A DNA stretch of 64,000 nucleotides from Fredericiella sp963839515 (GTDB lineage: Bacteria; Chloroflexota; Anaerolineae; Caldilineales; Caldilineaceae). Shown in pieces: positions 43,708 to 53,230 of the stretch. The translations under genes and the position numbers were made by a program. The notes under the pieces are model-generated. The model was not told where the DNA came from, made no database searches, and saw only the letters and a list, made by a program, of their open reading frames with translations. The stretch covers positions 1 through 64,000 of the forward strand of contig CAWIVN010000021.1 of NCBI GenBank assembly GCA_963839515.1, given 5' to 3'. How positions within the stretch are numbered: the first letter of the stretch is position 1; the number at the start of each line of letters is the position of its first letter.

Positions 43708-44987
43708 TTGTGCTTATCCTCTCGGTTACTCAGCGCGGCAATAGTTGCGGTGACGAAGGGGCCTTTGAGGTCGGTGTAGTGGGCCCTGCCTTCCGGCGCC
43801 TGTTGGATGGCTTGCTGCTTGACGGCTTCATATTGCGCGGCCAGGGCGGGATCGGCGCGCAGCGCGTCGCGAAAGGCGAGGCTGTCGCGCCAGGTCTCGC
43901 TCTCGAATTCGACCACGTGGACCAAATGGGTGCGCTCGCTACGGTCGCGGCCGCGGCCAAAGATGAAGTGGTCGGGAACGCCGGCGTGCTCGGCATAGTC
44001 GTAGCCGATCGACTCCAGCGGCGCCTTGCACTTGATCCAGTCGGCTTGCGTGCGAACGCCGACTAGAATGTCGATGATAGGCTTGGCGCGCAGGCCGGGG
44101 ATGGAAGTGGAGCCGTAGTGCTCGATGGCAAGGACGAGGTCGCCCAAGACAGATAGCACGCGCTGCTTTTCGGCGGCGTAGGCGGCGGGCCAGCGCGGAT
44201 CGTAGTCGACCAGCCTATTGACGCCGTGTTGAAGGCCGAGCGTCGCGTGAACTGATTGGTGAGCCGCTGTGTACGCTCCGTCGAGCAGGATCGGTGCGCA
44301 GTCGCTGACGTCCAATTGCGCGGCCAGGTCGACATCGGCGGCAAAACCGCGTTCGATCAGCTCCTTGCCCGAGCTGCACTGGCGCATGTGGGCGGCCAGG
44401 CTCGGTGCCGCGGCCTCGAAGGCGGCGACGGCGGTCATGGCTTCGGGAGAGTGTGCGCCCGGTAGATGGCGGATGATCGCGCCGGCGCCGACCAGGTCTT
44501 CAAAGGACGGGCGCAGGCTCATGTCGGTCCACCAGCGTTCGCCGGCGGCAATGACGGCGACCTTGGAGCCGTAACGGAGCGCTGCCGAGGCGACAGCACC
44601 GGCATTGCGCAGGCAGCCGGCGAGGACTACGGGCCTGTTGGCGGTTGTGCTTGCCGCCAGCGTGAGCGTGGAGCCGTTGGGTGAGGGCAGGACTAAGCGG
44701 GCGCCAGCCGTAACGTGCATCAGCGATGCAGGTGACAGAGAAAGGGTGGTCTGCGAGCGCTGCGCGCTGACAAGCTTGGCGCCGACGCCCGCAGCAAAAG
44801 CGGCGGCGCGCTCGTCCTTCCAATGACAAGGGTAGACGGCGGCGCCGCGGCTGGCGGCGATCTCCACACAAGTCGAAAAGGACAAGACGTCGACGATGAT
44901 CACGACGTCGCTGACAGGCGCCAGCACAGCAACCCCGCGTTCTCCCCACTCGCAGCGAATAGCAAACTCTTGTTGATCAGCGTACAT
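43692..44987 (-). CDS. ComB-like (2-phosphosulfolactate phosphatase) domain fused to GrpB/UPF0157 domain
   Basis: 431 residues from the ATG at 44987 (GGAGG 7 nt upstream). Residues 1-240 match ComB: VVIIVDVLSFSTCVEIAASR, LVLPSPNGSTLTLAA, VLAGCLRNAGAVASAAL, SFEDLVGAGAII. Residues about 258-425 match GrpB, a nucleotidyltransferase-fold protein: LVDYDPRWPAAYAAEKQRVL, AIEHYGSTSIPGLRAKPIID, IL, and THLVHVVEFES. The GSTS...KPIID pattern is the nucleotide-binding core. ComB normally makes sulfolactate for coenzyme M; here the pathway genes are absent, so the phosphatase may act on another substrate. The fusion is in one uninterrupted frame. Confidence 0.9.
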   Translation of the reverse strand: MYADQQEFAIRCEWGERGVAVLAPVSDVVIIVDVLSFSTCVEIAASRGAAVYPCHWKDERAAAFAAGVGAKLVSAQRSQTTLSLSPASLMHVTAGARLVLPSPNGSTLTLAASTTANRPVVLAGCLRNAGAVASAALRYGSKVAVIAAGERWWTDMSLRPSFEDLVGAGAIIRHLPGAHSPEAMTAVAAFEAAAPSLAAHMRQCSSGKELIERGFAADVDLAAQLDVSDCAPILLDGAYTAAHQSVHATLGLQHGVNRLVDYDPRWPAAYAAEKQRVLSVLGDLVLAIEHYGSTSIPGLRAKPIIDILVGVRTQADWIKCKAPLESIGYDYAEHAGVPDHFIFGRGRDRSERTHLVHVVEFESETWRDSLAFRDALRADPALAAQYEAVKQQAIQQAPEGRAHYTDLKGPFVTATIAALSNREDKHNSVIY

Positions 44988-45161
44988 TTTGGTTCCTCCA
45001 GGACGTGGGCACAAAGCCGCCGTTGCACCCGGATTATACACGCAACAGATGACATACGTGGAAATTTTCACAATGTTGACAACAGGAAATATATGATGTA
45101 ATTTTGTAGTTTCCCAACGCACTCCTGTTACGTGTGCTCCCGATTCCGATGGAGGGCAATG

Positions 45162-46508
45162 ATGTCTGAGTACTTGCAGACCCTACGTTCGTTCAGTCCG
45201 AGTTTGCGGCGCTTTCTTTTATCCATCGTGCTGATAGCTGCGGTTCCGTTCGGGATTATGGCCGTGTTGTTCAATCTTTACCTGCTGCGGCTGGGGTTTG
45301 ACGCGCGTTATATTGGGCTCGTTGCAGGGATGGGGCAGTTGGTGTGGGCAGCGGCGGCACTGCCAGCCGGGCTGCTCAGCAATCGCATCGGGCTGCGCAA
45401 CAGCTTGCAGATCGGCATTGGGTTATTTGGCCTGGCACTGGCGCTGATGCTACAGGTGGAGGCGCTGCCGCGGTCGCTGTGGGAAGCCTGGTTGCTTGGC
45501 GGACAGGTGCTGCTCAACATCGGCGTCGCCATCATTACAGTCAATATGCCTCCGTACATCATGGCGGTAACCGGCGAGCGCGAGCGAAAACACGCCTTCG
45601 CCATCTTGGCGGCGGTGATCCCGACCGCCGCTTTCCTGGGCAGCCTGATCGCCGGTGTGCTGCCGGGTCTCTTGGCTGGAAGACTGGACATGTCGTTGGA
45701 GCAGGCGGACCCATACCGGCTGGCGCTGTGGGTAGGGCCGATCTTATGTTGGATCGGGCTGCTGCCGCTGTTAGGCGCCGATCCGGGACGGGTGGCTTTG
45801 CAGGCAGGTGGGCTGGCGATCAAGGCGCGTGCGCCACTGGGGCTGCTGGCGTTTTGGGCCGTGACGGTCTTTATGGCCTCGATCGGCGAAGGCGCTATCC
45901 GCACCTTCTACAACGTCTACCTGGACTCACATTTGAACGTGGCGCCGGCGACCATCGGCCTGGTGATGGGCATGGCCCAACTCCTACCGATCGCCGTGGC
46001 GCTGGCGCTGCCGCTGTTGATGGTGCGCTGGGGCACCGGCTATACGATGCTGGCTGCAATCTTGGCTTCAGCGATCTGCCTGGTCCCGATCGCCCTCACG
46101 CTGCAGTTGTGGGTAGCGGCCGTGGCCTACATGGTCGCCATTGCCACCTTTACCATGATTGGGACTACACGCGACCTCTTTGGACAGGAATTGGTGATCC
46201 CGCGCTGGCGTACGAGCAGCCAGGGTGTGGCCATGATCGGCATGGCGTTGGGCTGGGCGGCGGCAGGCGTGGTGGGCGGGGCTCTGATCGATGCAGTGGG
46301 CTTCGGAGCACTATTTTTTGCCGGTTCGCTGGCGTCACTTCTGGCAGCAGGTTTGTTGTTTGGCTATCTGCGTCGTGCTGCGAGACGGAAGGACGCGAAT
46401 GTATCTGCAACGACAGATGCTATTGCTGCAGTTGAAACCGCTGGTACGGATGCGACGGTAACGCCACTTGCAGCAGTGGAGAACAGAGCGCTGTTGCCCG
46501 AGTCTTGA
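45162..46508 (+). CDS. MFS transporter
   Basis: 448 residues from the ATG at 45162 (GGAGG 7 nt upstream; ATG at 45159 is a close alternative). About 12 transmembrane helices, in two halves separated by a short charged loop (ADPGRVALQAG). The loop 2-3 motif A equivalent is LLSNRIGLRNSLQ. A hydrophilic Thr/Ala-rich C-terminal tail of 40 residues follows. The substrate is not predictable. It is divergent from the ComB-GrpB gene with a 174-nt shared promoter region. Confidence 0.9.
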   Translation: MSEYLQTLRSFSPSLRRFLLSIVLIAAVPFGIMAVLFNLYLLRLGFDARYIGLVAGMGQLVWAAAALPAGLLSNRIGLRNSLQIGIGLFGLALALMLQVEALPRSLWEAWLLGGQVLLNIGVAIITVNMPPYIMAVTGERERKHAFAILAAVIPTAAFLGSLIAGVLPGLLAGRLDMSLEQADPYRLALWVGPILCWIGLLPLLGADPGRVALQAGGLAIKARAPLGLLAFWAVTVFMASIGEGAIRTFYNVYLDSHLNVAPATIGLVMGMAQLLPIAVALALPLLMVRWGTGYTMLAAILASAICLVPIALTLQLWVAAVAYMVAIATFTMIGTTRDLFGQELVIPRWRTSSQGVAMIGMALGWAAAGVVGGALIDAVGFGALFFAGSLASLLAAGLLFGYLRRAARRKDANVSATTDAIAAVETAGTDATVTPLAAVENRALLPES

Positions 46509-46726
46509 GGTGATGAGAGTTGAACAACGACTAGCGCCATGCGGCGAGTGTCGTTGCGCGCGATTGGCGGCTCACTTGAGATCGCCTCCGGTACAACCAA
46601 GAATAGGTAACGGAATAGGTAACTCAACGGATGATCGGGAGAGCAAAACTGAGTAGACTTGTGCAACCGATGTGATGGGACGAATTTAGGGCTTCCTGAA
46701 AGTACCCCTGGACTTGGAGGTCTACA

Positions 46727-48012
46727 ATGCGATTGACAACGAAGCAGGTGCAGAACCGGCTGGACTGGAGCGTCCTGGATGTCGAGCAGGAGGAGTGGGA
46801 TCGGCGGATGGCCGATCTGGGCGTGGCCGCAGCGGCGAACGGTTTTCCGTTCCATCCTCCGGCAGGGCACCCAGGACACATGGCCAAGCGAGTGCGCCGA
46901 CAAGCGGCGACTTGCGACAGTTGCGGATCGGCCGGCACGTTGTGCTTGTTGCTGTGGCTGTGGTCGTTCTGGCTGCGCTGATTGGTTATGCCGTGTGGCG
47001 CACGGCGCAGGAGGGCATCGTGCGCATACAGGGTGACGTCGCCAACGTCGTCATGCTCGAGACGGTCAGAGACCGTACCGAGCGACCGGCGCTGCAGCTG
47101 CGCGAGTCTGTCCGGGCCGTCGAATTTGTGAGCGATGCGGCGATGGCGGAGGTAGTGGTGACCCGCACATTACCCACGGGCAAGGTGGACGTGCAGCCGG
47201 AGACGCGCTTCTACAAGCTGACGCCGACGGGATGGCAGCGCACTGCGCCGATAGCGGCCTTCTGGGGACCAACTGCGACGCTGGACACTCGCAGCCTGCA
47301 CTTTGTATTCGGCAGCAAGGACCGCGCTGCGGCCGAGCAGCTGGCGCCCAGTGCCGAAGCTCTCTACACCGTCCTGCGCCGTGTGACGGGGCAGGACCTG
47401 GCGGAGGATGGCTTGCTGACGGTCGAGATCGTGCCAGACCAAGTAATGCGGAATGGGCTGCATGAGGCTGGGCGTGTACGGCTGACCTCACCGTTGTTAT
47501 ACCGCACGGCTTCTCCCTCCCGACAGGAAATTCTTGGCCGGCTGCTGCGCCACTCGCTCGCCGAGCAGATGCTGGATGCCGCACTGCAGGGGACGGCCCC
47601 CAAGGTACAATGGCTACGGATGGTAGAAGCGTTCGGTTCCTGGATGAGGTTCAGTGATGCCGTACAACCAATGCCGGCTGGAGGACTCGCTGCGCTGCAG
47701 CGACTGCAATCCAGCACGGATGATCGTGTACCCCTGGCCAGCCTTCTAGCAGGTGTGATGGATCATGGACCCAAGCCCCCACCCATGTCGGAAGGGTATA
47801 GCCCCGGCGCCCTTTTTCAGCAGGACCAGCGCTGGGCGGCAGCAGAGCAGTTGATCGATTTCATCGCCGCCACTTATGGGATTGACGTCCTGCCCAAGCT
47901 GCTGCAGGGGTTTGGCCAACACGATGACTGGGAGACGCTGGCGCCGGCCGTCCTCGGCGTCAGCGCAGCGGAACTGGAGGCTGCCTGGCACGCCAGCTCG
48001 CCATCACCCTAG
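46727..48012 (+). CDS. single-pass membrane protein of unknown function, frameshifted
   Basis: The best start is the ATG at 46727, with TTGGAGG 7 nt upstream, giving RLDWSVLDVEQEEWDRRMAD. At about 46900 this frame ends in implausible sequence, while a second frame continues the protein from DLRQLRIGRHVVLVAVAV. The joined protein is about 428 residues: a cytoplasmic N-terminus, one membrane helix (VVLVAVAVVVLAALIGYAVW) and a long exterior domain. That domain has similarity in pattern only to peptidase-MA-like C-terminal helices (LIDFIAATYGIDVLPKLLQG), without HExxH. Function unknown. The break may be an assembly indel. Confidence 0.6.
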
Positions 48013-48037
48013 GTCCAGATTCCCTGGCATAGGATTG

Positions 48038-49076
48038 CTACGGCAACTCGCTTGGACTGCGTCCGCTGGACCAGGTGTTCGTGGCCAGGTCCAGCCAGTA
48101 GGTCTTGCGGTTCTCACGGCGTCTGCGCTTGCCCTCGAAGCGCAGCAGCACAGTGCCGCCGGTGATGCGGATGGCGTTGCGTTCGGCGACGTAGGTGGCC
48201 CGGTGCTTGTAGATCCAGCCGGGCGCTTCGCCATTCGTTGCCAACAATTCCATCTGAAACGTCTTGCAGTTCAGGCGGTAGACGGGAGTCTCGCCCAGCG
48301 GCTGCGTGCCCCAGTAACCCAGGCAACCAATAATGTAGATCGCCTTATAGTCGACCAGCGTAGCGGTATGGAAATCGGTGGGCCGGAAAACCTGGCGTGG
48401 ATAGCCGTAAATCTCTATTTCGAGATTGGGGCGAATCACGACGACGTCGTTGTAGATGTGGAAGTCGGGGTCGTACCAGATCCTCGTGTTCTCCGCCGAT
48501 CAGCACCTGGCTGCCGTCGGGCAGAAAGGTTTGCGACTGGCCAAAGCGGGTAAAGCACCAGACGGCGCCGCCGTATTTGTAGCGTGGGAGGTTGGCAGCC
48601 ATGGCTGCCTGCTCCTCGGCACTCATCTTCTGCAAGTCATCGTACGCCGGCGGCGGGTTGGCGTCCAACTGCCGCATATACTCCTGGCAGGCGCGGTCAT
48701 ATTGCATGCGCGCCGACCAGGCCGTCCAGCGACGGCGCACCATAAAGTGCCAGAAGGCGAGGTCCATGCGTTCGGGGTTGCTCTCGCCAAAGCGCGGTTC
48801 TTTCTGGGCCGCGTAGGTTTCCGTGTTAATCGACTGGTTGATGGCAGCGTCGTCGAGACGATTAGCCATCTCGGCCAGCTGCTGGAGCCAGGCGCGCTGC
48901 TTGTCGTCCAGCCACAGGGCCAGGTTCTGGGGCGCCTGATCGGCGGCCGCAGACTGCAACGAGTCCAGGATCGCCAAAAAGCGCACGAACTCCCGCGGCA
49001 CGCCCATCCAATCAAGCGTTTCCAGCGGTTCCCCACGCAGGTGAGCGAGCAGGGTTTCCTCGTCAAGTCGTTCCAT
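48038..49076 (-). CDS. Kelch-like (galactose-oxidase-type propeller) protein, frameshifted
   Basis: Start at the ATG at 49076 (GGAGG 8 nt upstream; MERLDEETLLAHLRGEPLET). The N-terminal 150 residues are helical. The C-terminal part has Kelch-like blades: TFLPDGSQVLIGGEHED, then after a one-base frame change at about 48475 IWYDPDFHIYNDVVVIRP, then FHTATLVDYKAIYIIGCLGY and ATYVAERNAIRITGG. Both halves lie in one continuous protein apart from that change. It is a probable binding scaffold with no catalytic motif, convergent with the frameshifted membrane protein and downstream of the flavoprotein gene. Confidence 0.65.
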
Positions 49077-49111
49077 CGTCACAACCTCCGGTGGCGGGGA
49101 TCCTATGCCCA

Positions 49112-50482
49112 CTAGCGCCAAATCACACGCCGCGCGATGTCAGGGGCAAATAGGCTGGACGCAGGCTTGACGAGCTGGTTGACGTCGTTAAAGGCCATAC
49201 GCACACGCTCGTCCTGGCCTAGCTTGTCGAGCAGCCGGTCGAGATACCAGCGCGCCAGGCGGTCGGTAAGGCCGTTGCCACCTGCTGCGCCCATGGTCTC
49301 GGGCCATTGGAAGTCGGCCCCGCTAGCCAGGAGCCAGGCGCCGGCCGTGACCTTGGCGATGGCCTGCTCGGCGCGCTGGGCGACGCCGTCGAGTTGGCCG
49401 CCGGCACGGGCGATCTCGTCCCCGAGCGCCACGGCGGAGAGGGCTGCCACGGTCATACCTTGACCATACACGGGATTAAACCCGCAAAAGGCGTCGCCTA
49501 ATACGACATAACGTTCCGGCCAGCGGGTGAGCTTCTCATAGTGACGCCAACGGCTGTCCGTACCGCGGTAGCCAAGCGGCTTGCCAAGTGGTTCGGCCGC
49601 CTGCACGGCAGCGTAATACTCCGGCCCTAGACTGCGCGCGAAGGCGTCGAAGCCCTCTTCGTCCGTGGGCGGATAATCCTTGTTGGCGCCGGTCATCATG
49701 ACCACCAAGACGTTGTCCTCCTCCGGAAAGATCAGGCCGCCGCGCGGGTCGTGAGGTGGTGTGGCCGTGATCAGCATCATGCGGCACCCGGGCTGGAAGT
49801 CGACGGGTTGGCGGTAACGGCGTGTGACATAGCCAAGGAACGAATCCACCACAGTCTCCTCTGGCCGCGGGTAGCCCAAGGCCGCAAACCAGTCGGGCGT
49901 CGGCGAGCGGCGGCCCAGCGCATCGACAATCAGATCGCCGGAGATCAGTTCGCCCTCCTGCGCAGCATCTGCGTCGTGCGGTACAGACGCACCAGGGGAG
50001 CGCCGTTGGAGGCGAACGCCCGTCACCTTCGCAGCGGAAGGGTCGGTGACAAGGCCCGTAACTTCAACGCCTTCCACAAAGCGGACGCGCGGGTCTTGGC
50101 GCAGGCGGCGGCGCAATGTGGCTTCGAGCAGGACGCGGCTGCAGCTGAGAAGGCACTGGCCGGAGGGGAACTGGCGCAGCCACCGGCCGCGCGAGCGGAG
50201 CTTAACGTCACCGGTCACGTCGAACGGAACGGCGCCGGCCGCGATCAGTTCTTCCTCCGCACCGGGGAAAAGCTGGCGCAGAATCTGCAAGCCGCGCAGC
50301 AGCAGGATGTGATACTGGCGCGCTTGCGGAACACCCGGGCGCGGGTCAGGACCTTCGGGCAAGTAGTCGCGGTCGAGCACCACCACCTGGTCGAAGTAGT
50401 CGGCAAGCACGCGGGCGGCCCACAGGCCGGCGATGCTGGCGCCGAGAACGATGGCCGTGCGCGAGTTGGATTGAGTAGTCAA
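49112..50482 (-). CDS. FAD-dependent oxidoreductase (monooxygenase/halogenase-like)
   Basis: 456 residues from a TTG at 50482 preceded by AAAGGAGG, the best signal in the region; the frame to 50605 includes an unlikely leader. The FAD-binding GxGxxG-type motif is VLGASIAGLWAARVLA, followed by VVLDRDYLPEG. The second FAD motif GD is in YVVLGDAFCGFNPVYGQGM. It resembles group A flavoprotein hydroxylases and geranylgeranyl-reductase-like proteins. Substrate unknown. It is divergent from the lacI operon; the operator-like palindromes at 50605-50631 lie between the two. Confidence 0.85.
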   Translation of the reverse strand: MTTQSNSRTAIVLGASIAGLWAARVLADYFDQVVVLDRDYLPEGPDPRPGVPQARQYHILLLRGLQILRQLFPGAEEELIAAGAVPFDVTGDVKLRSRGRWLRQFPSGQCLLSCSRVLLEATLRRRLRQDPRVRFVEGVEVTGLVTDPSAAKVTGVRLQRRSPGASVPHDADAAQEGELISGDLIVDALGRRSPTPDWFAALGYPRPEETVVDSFLGYVTRRYRQPVDFQPGCRMMLITATPPHDPRGGLIFPEEDNVLVVMMTGANKDYPPTDEEGFDAFARSLGPEYYAAVQAAEPLGKPLGYRGTDSRWRHYEKLTRWPERYVVLGDAFCGFNPVYGQGMTVAALSAVALGDEIARAGGQLDGVAQRAEQAIAKVTAGAWLLASGADFQWPETMGAAGGNGLTDRLARWYLDRLLDKLGQDERVRMAFNDVNQLVKPASSLFAPDIARRVIWR

Positions 50483-50566
50483 GGGTGCCTCCTTTGTCGG
50501 TGGTATAGTGTAGGCCGCAGGGCAAGGCTTGTCAATAGCAGAATCTACAGTGACTTGCAAAGACAC

Positions 50567-50631
50567 TTGACAAGACAATGCTGCCGTTGTACGCTGAATA
50601 CGCAATATGATCGATCATATGACCGATCATA
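50567..50631 (+). promoter_or_regulatory. lacI-operon promoter with overlapping operator palindromes
   Basis: TTGACA at 50567-50572 and TACGCT at 50590-50595 with 17-bp spacing form a sigma70-like promoter. ATATGATCGATCATAT at 50605-50620 is a perfect 16-bp palindrome, and GACCGATCATA at 50621-50631 repeats a half-site. The position covers the start of transcription, as expected for a repressor site. Confidence 0.6.
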
Positions 50632-50674
50632 CTGCGCTTCCCACCCCGTTCCAGTACTAATCTAGGCGGCTATC

Positions 50675-51715
50675 ATGCAAGTGCCCTCTCGCCCGCCAAG
50701 GCGGCGGCGTGGCGCAACCATGCAGGACGTGGCTGATCTGAGCAACGTGTCCAAGCAAACGGTGTCGGCCGTGATCAACGGCAAACCCGGGATTACCGAG
50801 GAGACGCGTGTGCGCGTGCTGGCTGCTATCGAGCAAACCAATTACCGCATGGACCTGACCGCACGCAGCCTGCGCACCGGGCGCACGCACACGGTAGCCC
50901 TGCTCGTGACCGATATCTCCAGCCCCGTGCTTGCCACCATGGCCAGCGCCGCCGAGGAGCGGCTGTACGCCCAGAATTACAACCTGGTGCTCTACAACAC
51001 CCACGACGACCCCGAACGCGAACGCTTCTATGTCGATTCGATCCTCCAGCGTTCAGTCGACGGCGTGATGTTTGTGTCGACGTGGGACGAAAGCACGGCA
51101 CTGGATAAGCTGCAGGCGGCCGGCATCCCTACCGTGGTCGTGGACCGCGTCCCCCAGAATTATGCAGGCCCGGCCGTCGTGCTTGACAACATCTGTGCCG
51201 GCCGGCTGGCCGGTTCTCATCTGCTGGCACTGGGCCATACCCGCCTGGCGCATATCAGCGGCCCCACGCAAGTACACATCGCACGCGAGCGCCTCAACGG
51301 CTTTCGCAACGTGCTGGCCGAGCACGGCGTCACGGACCTGGAGGTGGAGCAGGCCAACGACTGGCACGTCGAGTCCGGCTACGCTGCCATGCAGCGCCTG
51401 CTGGCCCGCGCCGGCGGTTTTACCGCCATTCTGTGCTCCGGCGACCTGCTGGCCATCGGCGCCATGCACGCGCTGCACCAGGCGAACTGCCGTGTCCCGC
51501 AGGATGTTTCGCTCATGGGCATCGACAATATCGAACTGGCTGAATACCTGTCGCCGCCGTTGACGACCATCAGCCAATCCATCGCCCAGATGGCTGTGTC
51601 AGGCGTGGAACTGCTCTTGGCCCAGCTTGACGGCACCATGCCCGATCCGGCGCGGCTGCAGATTACACCGGTATTGATGGTGCGCGAGTCTACAGCCGCG
51701 CCCAAGAAGGAATAG
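50675..51715 (+). CDS. LacI family transcriptional regulator
   Basis: 346 residues from the ATG at 50675 (weak AGGCGG upstream). The helix-turn-helix is QDVADLSNVSKQTVSAVING, followed by the hinge helix TARSLRTGRT. The periplasmic-binding-protein-like effector domain spans about 75-335 (VALLVTDISSPVLATMA, GIDNIELAEYLSPPLTTI). It is the first gene of a sugar ABC operon and almost certainly its repressor; the nearby palindromes are its likely operator. It ends 3 nt before the ATPase start. Confidence 0.94.
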   Translation: MQVPSRPPRRRRGATMQDVADLSNVSKQTVSAVINGKPGITEETRVRVLAAIEQTNYRMDLTARSLRTGRTHTVALLVTDISSPVLATMASAAEERLYAQNYNLVLYNTHDDPERERFYVDSILQRSVDGVMFVSTWDESTALDKLQAAGIPTVVVDRVPQNYAGPAVVLDNICAGRLAGSHLLALGHTRLAHISGPTQVHIARERLNGFRNVLAEHGVTDLEVEQANDWHVESGYAAMQRLLARAGGFTAILCSGDLLAIGAMHALHQANCRVPQDVSLMGIDNIELAEYLSPPLTTISQSIAQMAVSGVELLLAQLDGTMPDPARLQITPVLMVRESTAAPKKE

Positions 51716-51718
51716 ACG

Positions 51719-53230
51719 ATGGCGACACTGCTGGCAATGGAGGGCATTGCCAAGTCTTTCTATGGTGTGAGCGTCTTGAAAGGCGTCGACTTCGAGCTTG
51801 TTCACGGCGAGGTGCATGTGCTCCTGGGCGAGAACGGCGCCGGCAAGTCCACGTTGATGAAGATTCTGTCCGGCGCCTACCGGCTCGACAGCGGTTCGAT
51901 CGCGCTCGAAGGCGAACGACTCGACCTCACAGGCTATGACCCCAAAAAGGCTGAAGACCTGGGCATCGTCACCGTCTACCAAAACTTTCACCTGATTCCC
52001 CACCTGAGCGTGGCCGAAAACCTCGCCATGACCCGCTTTACGCGCGAGCGCGGCTTTATCCGCTGGAAGGACGTCTACGCCCACGCCGGCGCCGTGCTCA
52101 AGAAGATCGATTTCGCCATCGACCTCAAGGCCAAGGTGCGTACCCTGCCGGTGTCGCAGAAGCAGATGCTGGAGATTGCCATTGCGCTCTCCAAAAACGC
52201 CAAGATCCTCATCATGGATGAGCCTACGGCGGCGCTCAGCCGCAATGAGACGGAGATCTTGTTTAAGATCCTGGCCGACATCAAGGCTCAGGGTATCGGG
52301 ATCATCTATATCTCGCACAAGCTGGAGGAGGTCAAGCAGATCGGGGACCGCATCACCGTCTTGCGCGACGGCCTCACGGTGGCGACGATGCCGGCGCGCG
52401 CGGCGGACTTGCAGCAGGTCATCGGGTTGATGATCGGCAAAGACCTGGTACAGAGCCGGCAGCAGCGCGCTCCGCTATCCGGCGATGCCTTCCTGAGCGT
52501 GGAGGGTCTAAGCAGCCGGCGTTTTCCGGCCGCGCTGAGCCTGGCCGTACGCAAGGGCGAAATCCTGGGCATTACCGGCCTGGTTGGGGCCGGCAAGACC
52601 GAACTGGCGCGTGCGATTTTTGGCGTCGATCGGGTGCGCGAGGGGACGCTGCAGTTGCAAGGACGCAGCGTAAAGATCGACTCGCCGCGCCAGGCAATCG
52701 GGCTTGGCATCGGCTATCTGCCGGAAGATCGCGATGCCGATGGGCTTTGCCTCAACCTGGGCGTCAAGGAAAACGTCTCGATGGTCACACTGGCCAAGCT
52801 GAAAGGGCTGATGTTCAGCACTGCCAATGAGAAACGTACCGTGTCCGGCCTGGTGAAATCGATTGGGATCAAGACCGCGGGTCTTGCGCAGCAGGTGAAG
52901 TATCTGAGCGGTGGCAACAAGCAGAAGGTTGTCTTCGGCAAATGGCTCAACGCCAAGTGCGATCTGCTGATCCTCGACGAGCCTACCATCGGCATCGACG
53001 TGGGCGCACGCGGCGAAATCTACGAACTGATCCGGCGATTTGTCGCCGAAGGCGATCGGGGGGTGATCTTCATTTCCGGTGATGTCGACGAAATCATGGA
53101 GGTGGCCGATCGCATCCTGGTGATGGCCGGCGGCAACATTGTCGCCGATTTGGACCCGAAGTACACGACGAAGCAGGAGATCATGCAGTATAGTCTGCGG
53201 GCAAATTCAGCGGTGGAAGAACAAATATGA
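51719..53230 (+). CDS. sugar ABC transporter ATPase, two ABC domains (RbsA/MglA-like)
   Basis: 503 residues. The first domain has Walker A GENGAGKST, Walker B ILIMDEPTAALSRNE and ISHK. The second domain has the degenerate Walker A ITGLVGAGKTEL, signature LSGGNKQKV and Walker B LLILDEPTIGID. This tandem arrangement is diagnostic for carbohydrate uptake transporters of class 2. It overlaps the permease by 4 nt (ATGA at 53227-53230). Confidence 0.95.
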   Translation: MATLLAMEGIAKSFYGVSVLKGVDFELVHGEVHVLLGENGAGKSTLMKILSGAYRLDSGSIALEGERLDLTGYDPKKAEDLGIVTVYQNFHLIPHLSVAENLAMTRFTRERGFIRWKDVYAHAGAVLKKIDFAIDLKAKVRTLPVSQKQMLEIAIALSKNAKILIMDEPTAALSRNETEILFKILADIKAQGIGIIYISHKLEEVKQIGDRITVLRDGLTVATMPARAADLQQVIGLMIGKDLVQSRQQRAPLSGDAFLSVEGLSSRRFPAALSLAVRKGEILGITGLVGAGKTELARAIFGVDRVREGTLQLQGRSVKIDSPRQAIGLGIGYLPEDRDADGLCLNLGVKENVSMVTLAKLKGLMFSTANEKRTVSGLVKSIGIKTAGLAQQVKYLSGGNKQKVVFGKWLNAKCDLLILDEPTIGIDVGARGEIYELIRRFVAEGDRGVIFISGDVDEIMEVADRILVMAGGNIVADLDPKYTTKQEIMQYSLRANSAVEEQI

